A stretch of DNA of 64,000 bases from Diaporthe sp. PMI_573 (taxonomy: Eukaryota > Ascomycota > Sordariomycetes > Diaporthales > Diaporthaceae), in assembly GCA_021399435.1 (NCBI GenBank), contig JAJTUP010000016.1:496001-560000 (forward strand), read 5' to 3'. Shown piece after piece: positions 13,294 to 24,102 of the stretch (the stretch's first letter is position 1; each line of letters starts with the position of its first letter). Both the position numbers and the translations under genes were made by a program. The notes under the pieces are model-generated. The model worked only from the letters and a program-made list of their open reading frames with translations, did not search any database and was not told the DNA's origin.

Positions 13294-13903
13294 GGACTGG
13301 CCGACATGTCCCGCTGTTCTGTCTTCGATGATGAACAGGAGGTGGAACACTCGCCGACCCCGCCGACCCCGCCGAAGCATGGCCCTAGGGGCGGGAGGAG
13401 GTCCAGTAGTGGGAGTATGAGTAAGGAAATGAGGTCTTTCATTGCTAGTATGGAGGGTTTGGGGATACTTTAAGTGGATGAGTTACCTCGATCACAGGGG
13501 TAAACGATGTTCGAAAGCCACAGTCTTAAAACCAAGCATCCTTTTGCTTTGTGTATCTTGGCTGATAGAGATGAAGGACCTGAAACAACCGAGTAAAAGG
13601 TTCCAATGAGAGACGTGTGGCAGGGTGAATGGATGGGGGGCACCAAAGGACCGAACTGTACGAGAAGGTGTACGGAAAGAAAGAAAGATGGGGAAAAGAT
13701 TCGTCCCGGTCTGGCATGACATAATTATATGTCCATGGAGAAAGCATGTCGCGGCGTGGGGAGATGGTTTCTAAAGGACGAATTTGATAACATTTTCATC
13801 CGTGCTGTCTCGCTGTACACAATACAATCGCTTGACTGGGCTATCGCTATGCTGGTGGTTGCTTTTGCTGATGCTGCATTGGGGCGCCACTCTGTTTCCA
13901 AGG

Positions 13904-16012
13904 TCAACTGAAAACAATCTGTCTCGTCTTCAACTCTGCCGCCACTTTGGACTGTTCGCCGTTCCCCGTCCTTCTCACCTCCTCGGCCAGATCAGTGTTC
14001 CCCAGCAGTAGACACTTGGCTAATACCTTCCATGCCACCTCTCCTTGCCCACCGCGCACCTGCATCAAGACCCACGCCCTTGTCAAAGAGCAGTCCACTC
14101 CCAGCAGGTCCGTTGGTACAGCCACCGCGACTGGGCCCGGTTCCTCCTCTTCGACCAGCTGGAAATAATTAGTAGTCGAGGAAAACCCCGACAAGAGTGC
14201 CTGCTCGCCATCTCGGCTGCATGGAACCCTCAGTGTTCGCCACGAGATCCAATATATGGACCTTGGGTCTGTCACCCACGTGAGGAAGGCCAAAGCAGCC
14301 TCACGGGTGAACGCGCCCTGATCGTTATCCACGCCGGAGCCGTCGGCACTCAACAACTCCAGAAGGCTGTCCGCATTAGGTCCGAGGTCCTGGTTGGCCT
14401 GGAACTCAGCGAACATACCCGTGTTGTAGTTGTACTGCACCACGTCGCGCTCCAACTGCGCCCACAGACGCCTCGCCAGACCGCGCCTGCCGCCCATGAC
14501 GGCAGCCAAGAACTGCCGCCGCGGCCATTCCAGCTCCTCATCTGGGCGGTATCGCTGCACGGCGCTGTGCCATGCATACTTGAGGGGCGGCGGCGTGCTT
14601 TTGATCGCGTCCGGGAAGACGGCGTACGTCCTGCTCAGCTCCTCGTCCGTGACCTCTTTGAGGGGTTGCTTGAAGACAATTAGGTCGACCTCCAGCTGTT
14701 CCACTGAGACGCTGTGGATGCCTTTGATATCTCCCAGGGTGAACTTGCGGAGCGTCGTGTCTCCAGCCGTGACGGGCCGCTTCAGCCACGACTGTTTGCC
14801 GCCGACCATCAGCAGCTCGTTGCTCGTGAATGATAGCGGTGTCTTCTCCCCGGCTGCCAGGGCCAACATGATGGCCAGGTAGTACACCTCGTCCACGGTG
14901 GGCTCTTCGTCCCGGACGTAAGCGAGACCGAGTCCTAGGAGGTTGATGCACACGCTGAGCTTATCCCCGGCCTTTAAGCAGCCTGTCGGCAAGACGCTGT
15001 TGAAGCGCGCCATGAAGCTTGACCTGGTCGCGCCGGGCTTTCGATCGGGGCTGTCGAGGAGCGGCGACGTGCGGTCGTCGAGACCTGATAAGATCGGGCT
15101 TACGTATGCGCTGTCTGGGGAGTGATGATCAACCTTGACCATTACATCCGAGAGGATGGAGTGCAGCACAAGCCACCGGATCGTGAAGGTCTTGTCCTGT
15201 CCGTGTCCTAGGACAAAGACGGTGTTGTGCACCTCCTGGTGCCTCTTGTTAGACCACGGCTCCCCGACGACAAATTCATGGAAGCACCAGGCTCGATTCC
15301 ACCATCGCGCCGGGGCTACCTTGTCGAAGAACGAGATGAGGATCGGGATGTCCGCCTCAGCAGGCTTTACCGCAATATGCCAGCGCAAGTCCGGGACGTC
15401 ATACCGCTGGCACAGATCAACCTCGTCATCGGTGAGCTCAACATCCTCCAGGAGCACTACCAGCCTCCGGCACGACTTGTAGATGATGTCCATGCACGCG
15501 ATGGCGCGCTGCTTTTCGTCTTTGTCGCCCTGGTTGATACACACCTGGTCTATCCAGACTCCCTCCCGGGGGTGCCCGCGCAGGCCCAGGATCGCGTCCG
15601 CGAAGCGCTTGCCGATGGGCCATAGGCCGTTGGGGTCTGGGGCAGAGTGCGGTGTCCCGGGCCATTCTTCGCTGTGCCAGCTGTAGCTGATCGCTAGGTA
15701 CTGCCTGATGGCGAAGGCGCCGTCGAAGGGGATGCCTGTGGGGCTCGAGCAGATCAGGCGGAAGGGTGTGTCCAGGATGACGCCTGACGTTCGGGGGTGG
15801 AACAGCTCCGCCACATCCGGTGACCATGCTTGGAGGTTGCGCAGGATGAGGTTCGCCTCTTCACGGCTGGAGTCGAGATTGTCGATGGCCTCTGAGAAGA
15901 GGTTGGACTTGTTGCGCCGGGGCAGGCAGAGCACAAAGAGGTCTTCTGAGACCTGCTTCACTTTTAGGGTTTCATCTGGCCCCGCAGGAGGATACTCGAT
16001 CAAGAAGCTCAT
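13904..16012 (-). CDS. HET-domain protein, intact single-exon gene
   Basis: An uninterrupted frame of 702 aa starts at the ATG at 16012; a slightly longer frame begins only at a TTG. The HET domain is visible around residues 100-260: YLAISYSWHSEEW, then VWIDQVCINQGDKDEK, then RRLVVLLEDVELTDDE, and WWNRAWCFHEFVV. These correspond to the three conserved blocks of the family. The C-terminal 400 residues are family-specific and have no known domain. HET proteins trigger growth arrest or cell death after fusion of genetically different hyphae, but most paralogues have not been tested. It is divergent from the broken HET gene at 16814 and convergent with striatin (3' ends about 0.6 kb apart). Confidence 0.9.
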   Translation of the reverse strand: MSFLIEYPPAGPDETLKVKQVSEDLFVLCLPRRNKSNLFSEAIDNLDSSREEANLILRNLQAWSPDVAELFHPRTSGVILDTPFRLICSSPTGIPFDGAFAIRQYLAISYSWHSEEWPGTPHSAPDPNGLWPIGKRFADAILGLRGHPREGVWIDQVCINQGDKDEKQRAIACMDIIYKSCRRLVVLLEDVELTDDEVDLCQRYDVPDLRWHIAVKPAEADIPILISFFDKVAPARWWNRAWCFHEFVVGEPWSNKRHQEVHNTVFVLGHGQDKTFTIRWLVLHSILSDVMVKVDHHSPDSAYVSPILSGLDDRTSPLLDSPDRKPGATRSSFMARFNSVLPTGCLKAGDKLSVCINLLGLGLAYVRDEEPTVDEVYYLAIMLALAAGEKTPLSFTSNELLMVGGKQSWLKRPVTAGDTTLRKFTLGDIKGIHSVSVEQLEVDLIVFKQPLKEVTDEELSRTYAVFPDAIKSTPPPLKYAWHSAVQRYRPDEELEWPRRQFLAAVMGGRRGLARRLWAQLERDVVQYNYNTGMFAEFQANQDLGPNADSLLELLSADGSGVDNDQGAFTREAALAFLTWVTDPRSIYWISWRTLRVPCSRDGEQALLSGFSSTTNYFQLVEEEEPGPVAVAVPTDLLGVDCSLTRAWVLMQVRGGQGEVAWKVLAKCLLLGNTDLAEEVRRTGNGEQSKVAAELKTRQIVFS

Positions 16013-16813
16013 GGTCGGGCGTCGCCAAGACAATGCCGGCGATGATTGCTCTCGCGGTTAGAAAACATAGGCTAGGTGAGTGAGGGACAGGTCTTACTTC
16101 AAATGTTGGAACTGCGGCTCAAGCCCAATTGGGTATTTCAGCTCCACCACAGCATTTAGCTCATTTTGACTCACTCTTTGCTTCTATTGACTTTTCCAAG
16201 GACCTCGGGAGGCTGTATTACAATTCGTACTATACATCCTATGGCCCTGATTCGGGATTGGAATCATTTTGGCGAGAAACGGAGCAAGTTCCTACTTACC
16301 TTCTGAATGCAGTAGCCATTCAATGCCAGTGTATGGTATCTCCTCCTTGTAGATACACCGTCACCTTACTTGATTATTATGATCATGCTGTGACGGGTCT
16401 AACAGCATCTATTTGCGTGCCGTCCCCACGTTCAAGTGATCTTTTCATGAGAACATTCAACAGCGGCGGAATCATGATTCTTATAGTGAGTTTTGGGCAA
16501 TACCTTCGGCTTCGGCCCACTTGGACGACCTCGTATCGACCGACCAAGGTCCAACAGAAGAAAGCATGGAGCCCCAGCTTGTGACCAGATCGCATCCACT
16601 CCGCCTTACCGATATGCTGTGTTGCATGAGGAAGTGGGCATGATTGGCTGGATGTCTCCTTTGCATGCTTAGCTTCTGTGGAACCGGGAACTCACGTTGG
16701 GCAGCAGCCTGCTTTCTCTGAGACCCCTCCTTAAGTACATACAGACACGAGCATTCCAATTTCCAGTAATCTGTCTTCTCTCACCACTTCCACAAACACT
16801 CCGATCGTCAATA
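16013..16813. other. Shared upstream region of two divergent HET genes
   Basis: An 800-bp spacer between the HET gene on the minus strand and the broken HET gene on the plus strand. It must hold both promoters. Short frames inside it look random. Confidence 0.4.
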
Positions 16814-19493
16814 ATGCCGTCCTCACAAGACAGCTCTCAGGGTCCAGTCACCATCCGAGCCACAGCATTGCCGTCTCCAGAGGTTTCCAATGAACCCGTT
16901 GGACTATGCGAAACGTGCTCCGAGGCTCATGAAGAGGTGTTGCGCGATGATGATCTAAATTGGGGCAAGATTAGGAGAGCGTGGCATCATACTGAAGATT
17001 CAACTTGTGTGGGACTCTGGGGCATGGAGACCATAACTCAAACATTGCCTGGTGACGAGTGGCCCGATTTGCCGCGCATGACCAAGTCGGCCGATGGAGG
17101 CTGCGGATTCTGCCGTTTTCTACGGAAGTCGATTCTGTCTGATCGATTCGATGACGCTTGTGAGCACCTGAGCAAAGGGAGTAGCGCGAAGAATAGCCGG
17201 AAAGGTTTTGATCTCGAGTTCCGCTACGAGCGAAAGAGATCATTGCGCTACAACCCAAATACAGAAGATTTGATGTTGATCGTGAAACTCACATTTGAAA
17301 CCGGTTCAAGTGTGATTATGCATTTTGAAATAGAGGCTAGTACTGGTAAGGACTCTGGGCTTCCGGTTCGGTGATCCTTCGAGTTGAGTTTATTAATTCA
17401 TACCTTATCGACAGACAGTCCAGCGGTGACGGAATGGCTTGGTCTCAAGCCTCCGGCTATACGCAACTACGAAGACGAAGAGATTACTTCCTTCCTGAAA
17501 ACACAGTTATCGAACTACCTTGCCAGCCTCGACAACGACAACTGCGATTCCGGGTTCCTTCCCAAGAGGCTTATCGATGTGGGAGGCGGCCGCTTGCGCC
17601 TGATTGAGAGGAACAGCATCAGGGCGGCCAGCTTAGCAAACCCACAATATTGCGCCTTGAGCTACTGTTGGGGTCCACCAGAACACGGAAAATTCCAGAT
17701 CAAAACCAACAAAGACAACATTGGAGACCATCCTGTGGGCCTGAACTTCGAGCAACTACCACAGGTGGTGAAAGATGCGGTGACAACGGCACGGAGCCTT
17801 TCCATACCCTACCTCTGGGTGGATGCCCTCTGTATTCTTCAAGACGACAAATCAGACTGGGAAGGCCAATGCATTCAGATGAACGACATCTATGGCAAAG
17901 CACGTGTCACACTCATTCCGGCATCTTCTAGAACATGCATAGAGGGGTTCCTCAATCCAGAGGGAGAAGGATTGCGATTCCCGTACCGATCAGTGAGCCG
18001 CCCTCACATCCATGGGTCGTTCATGATGTATTTCACTCATGCTTTCGGCGAAGTGAAACTGGCATATAGAGCCTCCGAATCTACGAAGCATAAGCATCCC
18101 GACTTGTTCATCGATCTCCACAATGATCTCCACTTCAGCCAATGGGCCCGACGGGGCTGGACGTTCCAGGAACACGCAATGGCGAAAGTGCACATTGTTT
18201 TTGGAACTACTGGTGTGTACTTTAGTTAGGGCGACAAGTATGTGTCGAAGGATGGGAAAGCGGGTCCTGTTGCGCAAACATCGGCCACGTCCGTTCAAAC
18301 CAACGACGAGTTGCATCGAGCGTGGGAAAAGGTTGCTATGTTCCGATATTCGGCTATCAAAACGTCATCCTTCACAAAGAAAGAGGACCTCCTTCCGGCA
18401 TTGTCTGGCCTAGCAAGACAGTTTGGCAACAAATTGCAACTTTCCAACGAATTGCCAGTAAAATATATCGCTGGCCACTGGGTGGATAGGCTGGATTTCA
18501 CCTTACTGTGGGAAGACGATGCTACCACGGCGCTCCCATCCCTTGAGGACATCGTGAACCTTCATGGCCAAAAGTCGTATCTCATTCCCACCTGGAGTTA
18601 TCTCACGCGCAACAGAGGCGGATTGAAGTTCCCTGACGCTCAACAGAGGCGGATTGAAGTTCCCTGACGCTCAACACGACTACAGTATTTCGATCCAGCC
18701 TGACGATCTGAAGCTTCGCTCAGAAATCAATATCCTCGACGTGCATATGCCATTGGTCGGCAAGGACCGCTATGGTGCGATAGCAGGCGCGGCTTTAACG
18801 CTGGAAGGTCTTGTACTCCATCTGGACTCTGTATCCTGGTCCGAGGAGGGACATAGGTTGATGGCGTCTGTGGGAACTGACGCCGAGATTTGGTTCGAAG
18901 AGCATGAAAATGAGCACGACCGACTAAGATCTATCCAGTTCACCCATTCCGGTCCCACGCATGAGCCGAAACAGCCCACGCACGAGCCGGACCAGACCGG
19001 TGTGCATACCGTCTATCGCCAAGAGTTGCACTCAGCTAGCCCTGACCACTGGGATCTCAATAACCACCGGGTTGTGGATAACTACTGGGATCTAGACCAC
19101 CATAACGGCAGGAATTCATGTGGTTTTAGCCCCAGAAATGAGCTTGTTCCCCTATATGTTTACCAGAAGCTGTACGAGGGTCCTGGCCCCTTTTCTTATA
19201 AGATGAACCTGGACTTTCAGTTTGAACCGGGGGCCAGTTCCGTGCCTGGAAAGATGAGGGCATCGTTCGAGAAGCTGCTTCCGCGCATGGCGTTGTTGCT
19301 AGTGGCATCTAAGGAAAAGTATATAGGCGACATGTCGATGGACACAAATGGTTACGGTCTGTTGCTGCTCCGCTTGGAAGGGGCGTCGAAAAACTCCTTC
19401 CTGCGCGTAGGCAACTTCCGTCCGCGAGGGATCGGGGGCAGTTTGCTGTGCCTAAAACGGTTGATGAAGAAAGAAACAATCAAGTTGTGCTGA
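16814..19493 (+). pseudogene. HET-domain gene broken by a stop codon and a 31-bp tandem duplication
   Basis: Exon 1 (16814-17345) encodes a cysteine-containing leader (GLCETCSEAHEE, GGCGFCRFLRK). A 69-bp intron (17346-17414) leads into the HET domain: PQYCALSYCWGPPEH, YLWVDALCILQDDKSDWEGQ, ARRGWTFQEHAMA. The frame stops at an in-frame TAG at 18227-18229, just after VYFS, where relatives usually continue. Coding resemblance goes on in the same frame after the stop (SALSGLAR-type block LLPALSGLARQFG) until 18611-18672. There a 31-bp unit is present twice in tandem and shifts the frame by one. Downstream the family-like C-terminus continues in the new frame to the stop at 19493. Either lesion alone would truncate the protein; a fragment ending at 18229 would still include the HET core. 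Confidence 0.85.
18611..18672 (+). repeat. Perfect 31-bp tandem duplication inside the HET gene
   Basis: Two identical 31-bp copies (18611-18641 and 18642-18672) begin AACAGAGGCGGATTG, and the first four bases of a third copy follow. Since 31 is not a multiple of three it causes a frameshift. Perfect identity suggests a recent slippage event or, less likely, an assembly artefact. Confidence 0.95.
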
Positions 19494-20576
19494 ATGATGT
19501 GGATACCGCAGTTCCGTAACTAGACAAGACCGACGCGTTCCAGGAGCCGGTAGGGGCCAAAGCAACACAATGTGATCACTGGCGGAGAAAGGACTCATGG
19601 ACAGCACGGCCAGCGTAATGCATGGGAATGGATGCAAAGATCCGGCGTTCAGGTTCATGGTATGCGCTTAGGAATAGAGATTATAAGAAGATATCACGCA
19701 TCCATGAAAGCATATCTCTACATGTTTAAGAGAAGAGAATGAGACCTCTTCCGTTTTACATCAATAAGTTGCCTTTCTTGGTGTAGAGCAAAGGTCGGAG
19801 TTATGGCTACTGTTGCTTCAAAATAATCTTGATATCAAGTGGCTCAAGAGCTCGATTGACGCGTTTCAATGACAAGTTAGAAATAGCGAGGAAGATCGAA
19901 TTTAACTATACATCATTTTAGGCAACCATCTGGTGCTCTGAGAAAAGACATGTTTTCCACAACAGAGGAAAATTATGATCCATTTCAATACGGAGCATGG
20001 AAGGGGCACTTTCTGGTGATATTATAGAATAGCACATCGTAAAATGTTGGTCAACAACTTGGTTGAAGTTTAAGAGCTGTCGCATAAGATAAAGAGAATA
20101 TATTCACTTTCAGACCTTTTTCAAAATTCTGAGATGTGATTTGAGATTACAGTCAGCCCAATTGAAATATTGTTGGCGTTGGCCCGGACACGACCGTCCC
20201 AAGGATTTTGAATACACCCATTATAAATCAAAAGTAAAACCAGGCTGAAGTCTTGATACTAGAAGACAGCGGAAGGAGTATGGACATGATCAAATTCAGC
20301 GGCCGCACAAATTCGATAGCGACAACTTCTAAGTGCACAACGGGATTCAGCAGCAAATGGTTTACAAAAACATGACATATTCATTGGTCACCGTTCCCGA
20401 AAGCTCTTATCCCAGCCATCGTACGTGCACTTGAGGATTCCGGCCTGTCCTGGACATGCAAGAACCGTCCATAAAATTATGGTGGGTTGTGATAGATGCA
20501 TTGGAATCGACAGGGGTGATATGGAGGCCGAAGATGAGCAGGTCATTTTCTTTGATGAAATCCACAGAGACTGGGA
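19494..20576. other. AT-rich intergenic stretch, nothing recognised
   Basis: Downstream of the broken HET gene. The part from about 19.65 to 20.35 kb is clearly richer in A and T than its surroundings and has no frame of note. Confidence 0.4.
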
Positions 20577-20888
20577 CTATATGCAACTTTTCGTGAATGT
20601 TCCATCGTCAATGAAGACCTCAGGATCCCAGGTACAGAGTACGCAATCACCAAGCCGTGGGATTGTATCATTGCATGCTTCCCAAACAGACTTGTAATCA
20701 CGGTAGAGCCTCAAGCGTGGATTTGAATGTGAAGGCTCAAGAGCGTATTCGTGACTTTCATAGAGGGTGGGTGGCGATGATGCCGCCATGGCTTGCCAGA
20801 GTTCCATGCGGATCGTCTTCATACAGTGCTCGGCGGGCTCGGCGTAGGACTTGACGTCGTCAACGGCTACAATAGAGGATGCGTACAT
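20577..20888 (-). CDS. Hypothetical 103-aa protein or fragment
   Basis: An ATG-started frame with balanced composition (for example LYRDYKSVWEACNDTI and GDCVLCTWDPEVF) that looks more like coding sequence than a chance frame. No family is recognised. It lies just downstream of the broken HET gene at 21002-23208 on the same strand. It could be a separate small gene or the remnant of a larger one. No signal peptide or membrane segment is seen. Confidence 0.35.
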   Translation of the reverse strand: MYASSIVAVDDVKSYAEPAEHCMKTIRMELWQAMAASSPPTLYESHEYALEPSHSNPRLRLYRDYKSVWEACNDTIPRLGDCVLCTWDPEVFIDDGTFTKSCI

Positions 20889-21001
20889 ATCTACATAGTC
20901 TAATCACTGAAGAAAAACAGAGCAAAAGTCGACATATCTCACAATAGGATCCTAAACTTCCATCATAACAGTCCTTGAAGTGTGGCTAATGCATCGAGAA
21001 A

Positions 21002-23208
21002 CTAGATAATCGCCACCCTTGTTCTCTGCAAGCCTCTCATCACAGCAACCGCATATCTGTTCTGGGGCACTTTCAAAATCCCTATCCTTCGGAATATGCA
21101 AGTGTCTCTAGAGAGTCTCAGGGGTGTCTTTGACAGCACTAGACAGATAGTAGGAGAGATACTGAGAAGGAAAACGAGCTCCGAGCCATCCACCCTGTGG
21201 CCCCTCTCATTGCTTAAGATGTAGTCGGCAAAAAACGGAAGCCTCCAAGAATCAACCCTGGTAGGATCCATCTCGAGTCCGGGAGACGTCTGACTCAGAA
21301 ATTCCACCTCTACTTCGAAGCTGGGTGGCAAAGCCGAATTCGGGAAGGAAATTGCCGGTACTTCCCATAGTTTCGATGCTTTCAAGTTCCCGTCGACAAG
21401 TAACAAGGTCGATGAGACCTCTCCATATTTGTTTCTGCCGTCTATATCCACAGTACAAGATATAATATCGAGGGCAGGGGCTCGGTGATTTAATAGGAAG
21501 GCCTGAGCGCGAGAGTCGTGTGCGCTTGAACCGAGTCTTGTGTCCCTGGAATGCGTAGCGTATCTGCGGTACGGCTCTGCAACAGTCACGCGCGGTGTGA
21601 TTTCTTCCTGCGTCCAAAATGCTACTTCGGCTTTCGTGGAGACCCAGGACCAAGATGGCCCTCTATACTCTGCTGGTCTCTGAGGCCCAAAGGCAAGCTT
21701 ATCAACCCTCCAGCAAAGGTACGAGAGGAATGATCGTTTTCACAGCCCGGCCAGATATTCGCCTAAGAATGGAGCCATCCTCTCTGCCAGTCCGGACAGT
21801 GCTGGTAGGCTGTCTCTATCTCTGGTTAGCTTCAGGATCGAGTACTGTTCGACGATAGCGTGCCACTGATTGATAGCGTCACTCAAAATCCCGCTTTCCT
21901 CCTCTGAATGAAAGTCCATGCGCTGCGAGGAACTGATCTGGGAGGAGTTGGATCGTTCGTCGCGTTGTTCAAGTTTCGGAACTTCCTCTGCGCCTTGGAG
22001 TCTTGCCGCCAAGGCGAATTGCAGCTTGAGACTCCGCGTCTTGGGTATGCTGCCACATTCGCATAGGGTCTCCTGTCCGCACTCCCAAACTAGCTCATGC
22101 TTACAAAAGTGAAGGACTCTGGGAGATAGGATACGCTCCTGAAATACCCAACCCCTTGAGAGCAAGGGATTGTCTCGTTTTGATTCTGATGTCGAGGGGA
22201 CAGCCCAGTGAGGGGTTAGTTGGCGAACCAAGACTTGGTAGACTTGCCCGCCCGTTCTGGATACTTCTAGAGAGCGCTCCTTGTAGACTATCGATTCCTT
22301 CTGGAAATATCCTGAAGAGCCGCAGTCGGAGGCGGTCGCAGCCAGAGTGATATAGGAGTTTTCGTAGATACTGCCCATCATTGCAGATTGAATCTGCCAG
22401 TCTCCAGGGTCGTCCTGAATAATACAAAGAGCGTCGATCCATAGGTAGAACACCCCAAGCGCAAGGCAGTATCGAATGGCGTCCTGAAAGGTCTGCGGAA
22501 GTTCCCTCCACGGAATCCCACACAGTCTATTCGTCCGGTTCTCGGTTGACAACACACAAGGCATTTCAGGGCCCCAGTAGTGGCTCAGAGTAGCATAGAT
22601 TCCAGATATGGCCTTATTATCCACCTCCAATACCTTGACGGAGATATCTCCACCAGAATTCCTGTCAAGTGCAAGTATTCTCTTCGGAAATGGACGTTCC
22701 ATAGGAAAAGGGCAGATTGGATGGCTCCCAGAGCAGTTTTCGAATCTTGATCTGACCCATTCCATCGCCTTCGGGGTTAATGGGTGGCCATTTATTAACG
22801 TTCTTGGTCTGATGGCTCTCCATGGCAATGCGTCGGGATCTGTTGCCCTTAGATTCGAACGCAGACAAAAGGGTGGCAGGACCTTTGCACAGAGTATCTT
22901 GACTCACCAGTATGATCCCCGTGGAAGAATTCCAACATCAACCTTGGGCGACTGTCAATAAAGTACACCTCGAGTGTAAGGGTATCCGACTCCGTAGCGA
23001 GCCCGTAGCCGTAAACCCTTGAAACATCGGCAGCGAATGACCAAGTGTTGTCTTGCATCAGTGAGATGCCGTTGAGTAGGATAGCGCACGATTGGCACTC
23101 ATGTACAAGAACTGATTTCTGCAAACACTCAGGTGTAAATTCCAAACTGAGCCGGATTCCACTATTCTCGTGTCTGACCAAATTGCGACAAAGCTGGCAT
23201 GTGGACAT
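21002..23208 (-). pseudogene. HET-domain gene with one in-frame TGA
   Basis: Exon 1 (23208-22908) starts at an ATG with MSTCQLCRNLV and a second cysteine pair (ECQSCAILL). A 68-bp GT-AG intron (22840-22907) follows. Exon 2 holds a full HET domain: YATLSHYWGPEMPCVL, FYLWIDALCIIQDDPGDWQI, LLSRGWVFQERILSPR, then the SLPALSGLAERM block. The frame stops at a TGA at 21740-21742. The sequence after it continues in the same frame with typical family C-terminal blocks (RGPSWSWVSTKAEV within about 35 codons, later AVAVMRGLQ) up to a stop at 21002. Exactly one stop separates two halves of an otherwise complete 712-codon frame. No donor site near the stop would allow an intron to remove it. It is therefore a very young pseudogene, a strain-specific null allele, or a readthrough gene. 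Confidence 0.82.
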
Positions 23209-24102
23209 GATTGGAATATGAACAATGAATGTTGTTTTGATCTTCGAGGAAATAAAGCTTAGAAACCTTGACAGGTCGAAAACGATCGGGAATTCAGGAT
23301 GCCAGCCAATTTCGGAAGAAGCGTTCGCATAAAGCTCATGGTTTTAAATGGCGACCTAACGACGTGGCCGTGTAACACATCTTGTCTATCTATTGTTGCG
23401 GCTGAAGATATACGGTGACTAGCTGCAGACCAGAACTTGGCAGCGTGCCCAGCGCACAAATTTGTCTCATTGTAACATGTAAGGGGGCCATAGGTGATGG
23501 TCCCACAGCATACTGAAGTGGCAGAAGTCTTTTGCAAAAGTTGGCACCGCCGCAGCAGGCAGTAGCGCGTTGAAACATGCTGGACTCGGAGATAGAAACC
23601 ATTGTCACCATTTCTACCAAGACATCACGTCACCTCGCTCAATTTGCCCAGCGCTAGTCACGAGAGAGTGAAACATTTCGGTGTCCCAGTGAGATGGCGT
23701 GGCTGTGTAAATATCTTAACCCAGCAGGGAGACTGCAAGACTGCAAATCACCTTTTCAGCTGTGCCCTTCTTGGAATAACTGAATTTTAGCATTGAGCAA
23801 AGCACTCACTTTACCTTGTCTCCGGAGAATAACAAATGTAGGTCTGTTGCACGTGTATGAAGAAGTTCCATTTTACTGTAGAGCTCCTTTCTTTTTCTAG
23901 CGGAAAGGTAAGTATTAGGGTTAGGATTGTCACTGAACACGCTCGAGACGCACCGATAGGAATGTGACGCGGCTGACTAATCACACTGTGGCTCCATTCC
24001 GTTGGAAGTGGTAGATATCTATCTCACTTGCCTAGACCACATTGTAGGTAGCATCATCACGCATTTGCCGCAACACGAGCAGTCAGGAGAAATTGAGGTC
24101 AG
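23209..24102. other. Spacer between HET gene and acyltransferase, no gene
   Basis: About 0.9 kb containing the promoters of two divergent genes. Minus-strand frames at 23259-23620 are short and lack motifs. Confidence 0.4.

Noticed and set aside
14045..14683. 212-codon plus-strand frame
   Set aside because: Lies opposite the intact HET gene and has no motif; it is a shadow of GC-rich coding DNA.
18208..18229. A 17-base GT-AG stretch around the TAG in the HET gene as an intron
   Set aside because: Far too short for a fungal intron and without branch point; nonsense mutation is simpler.
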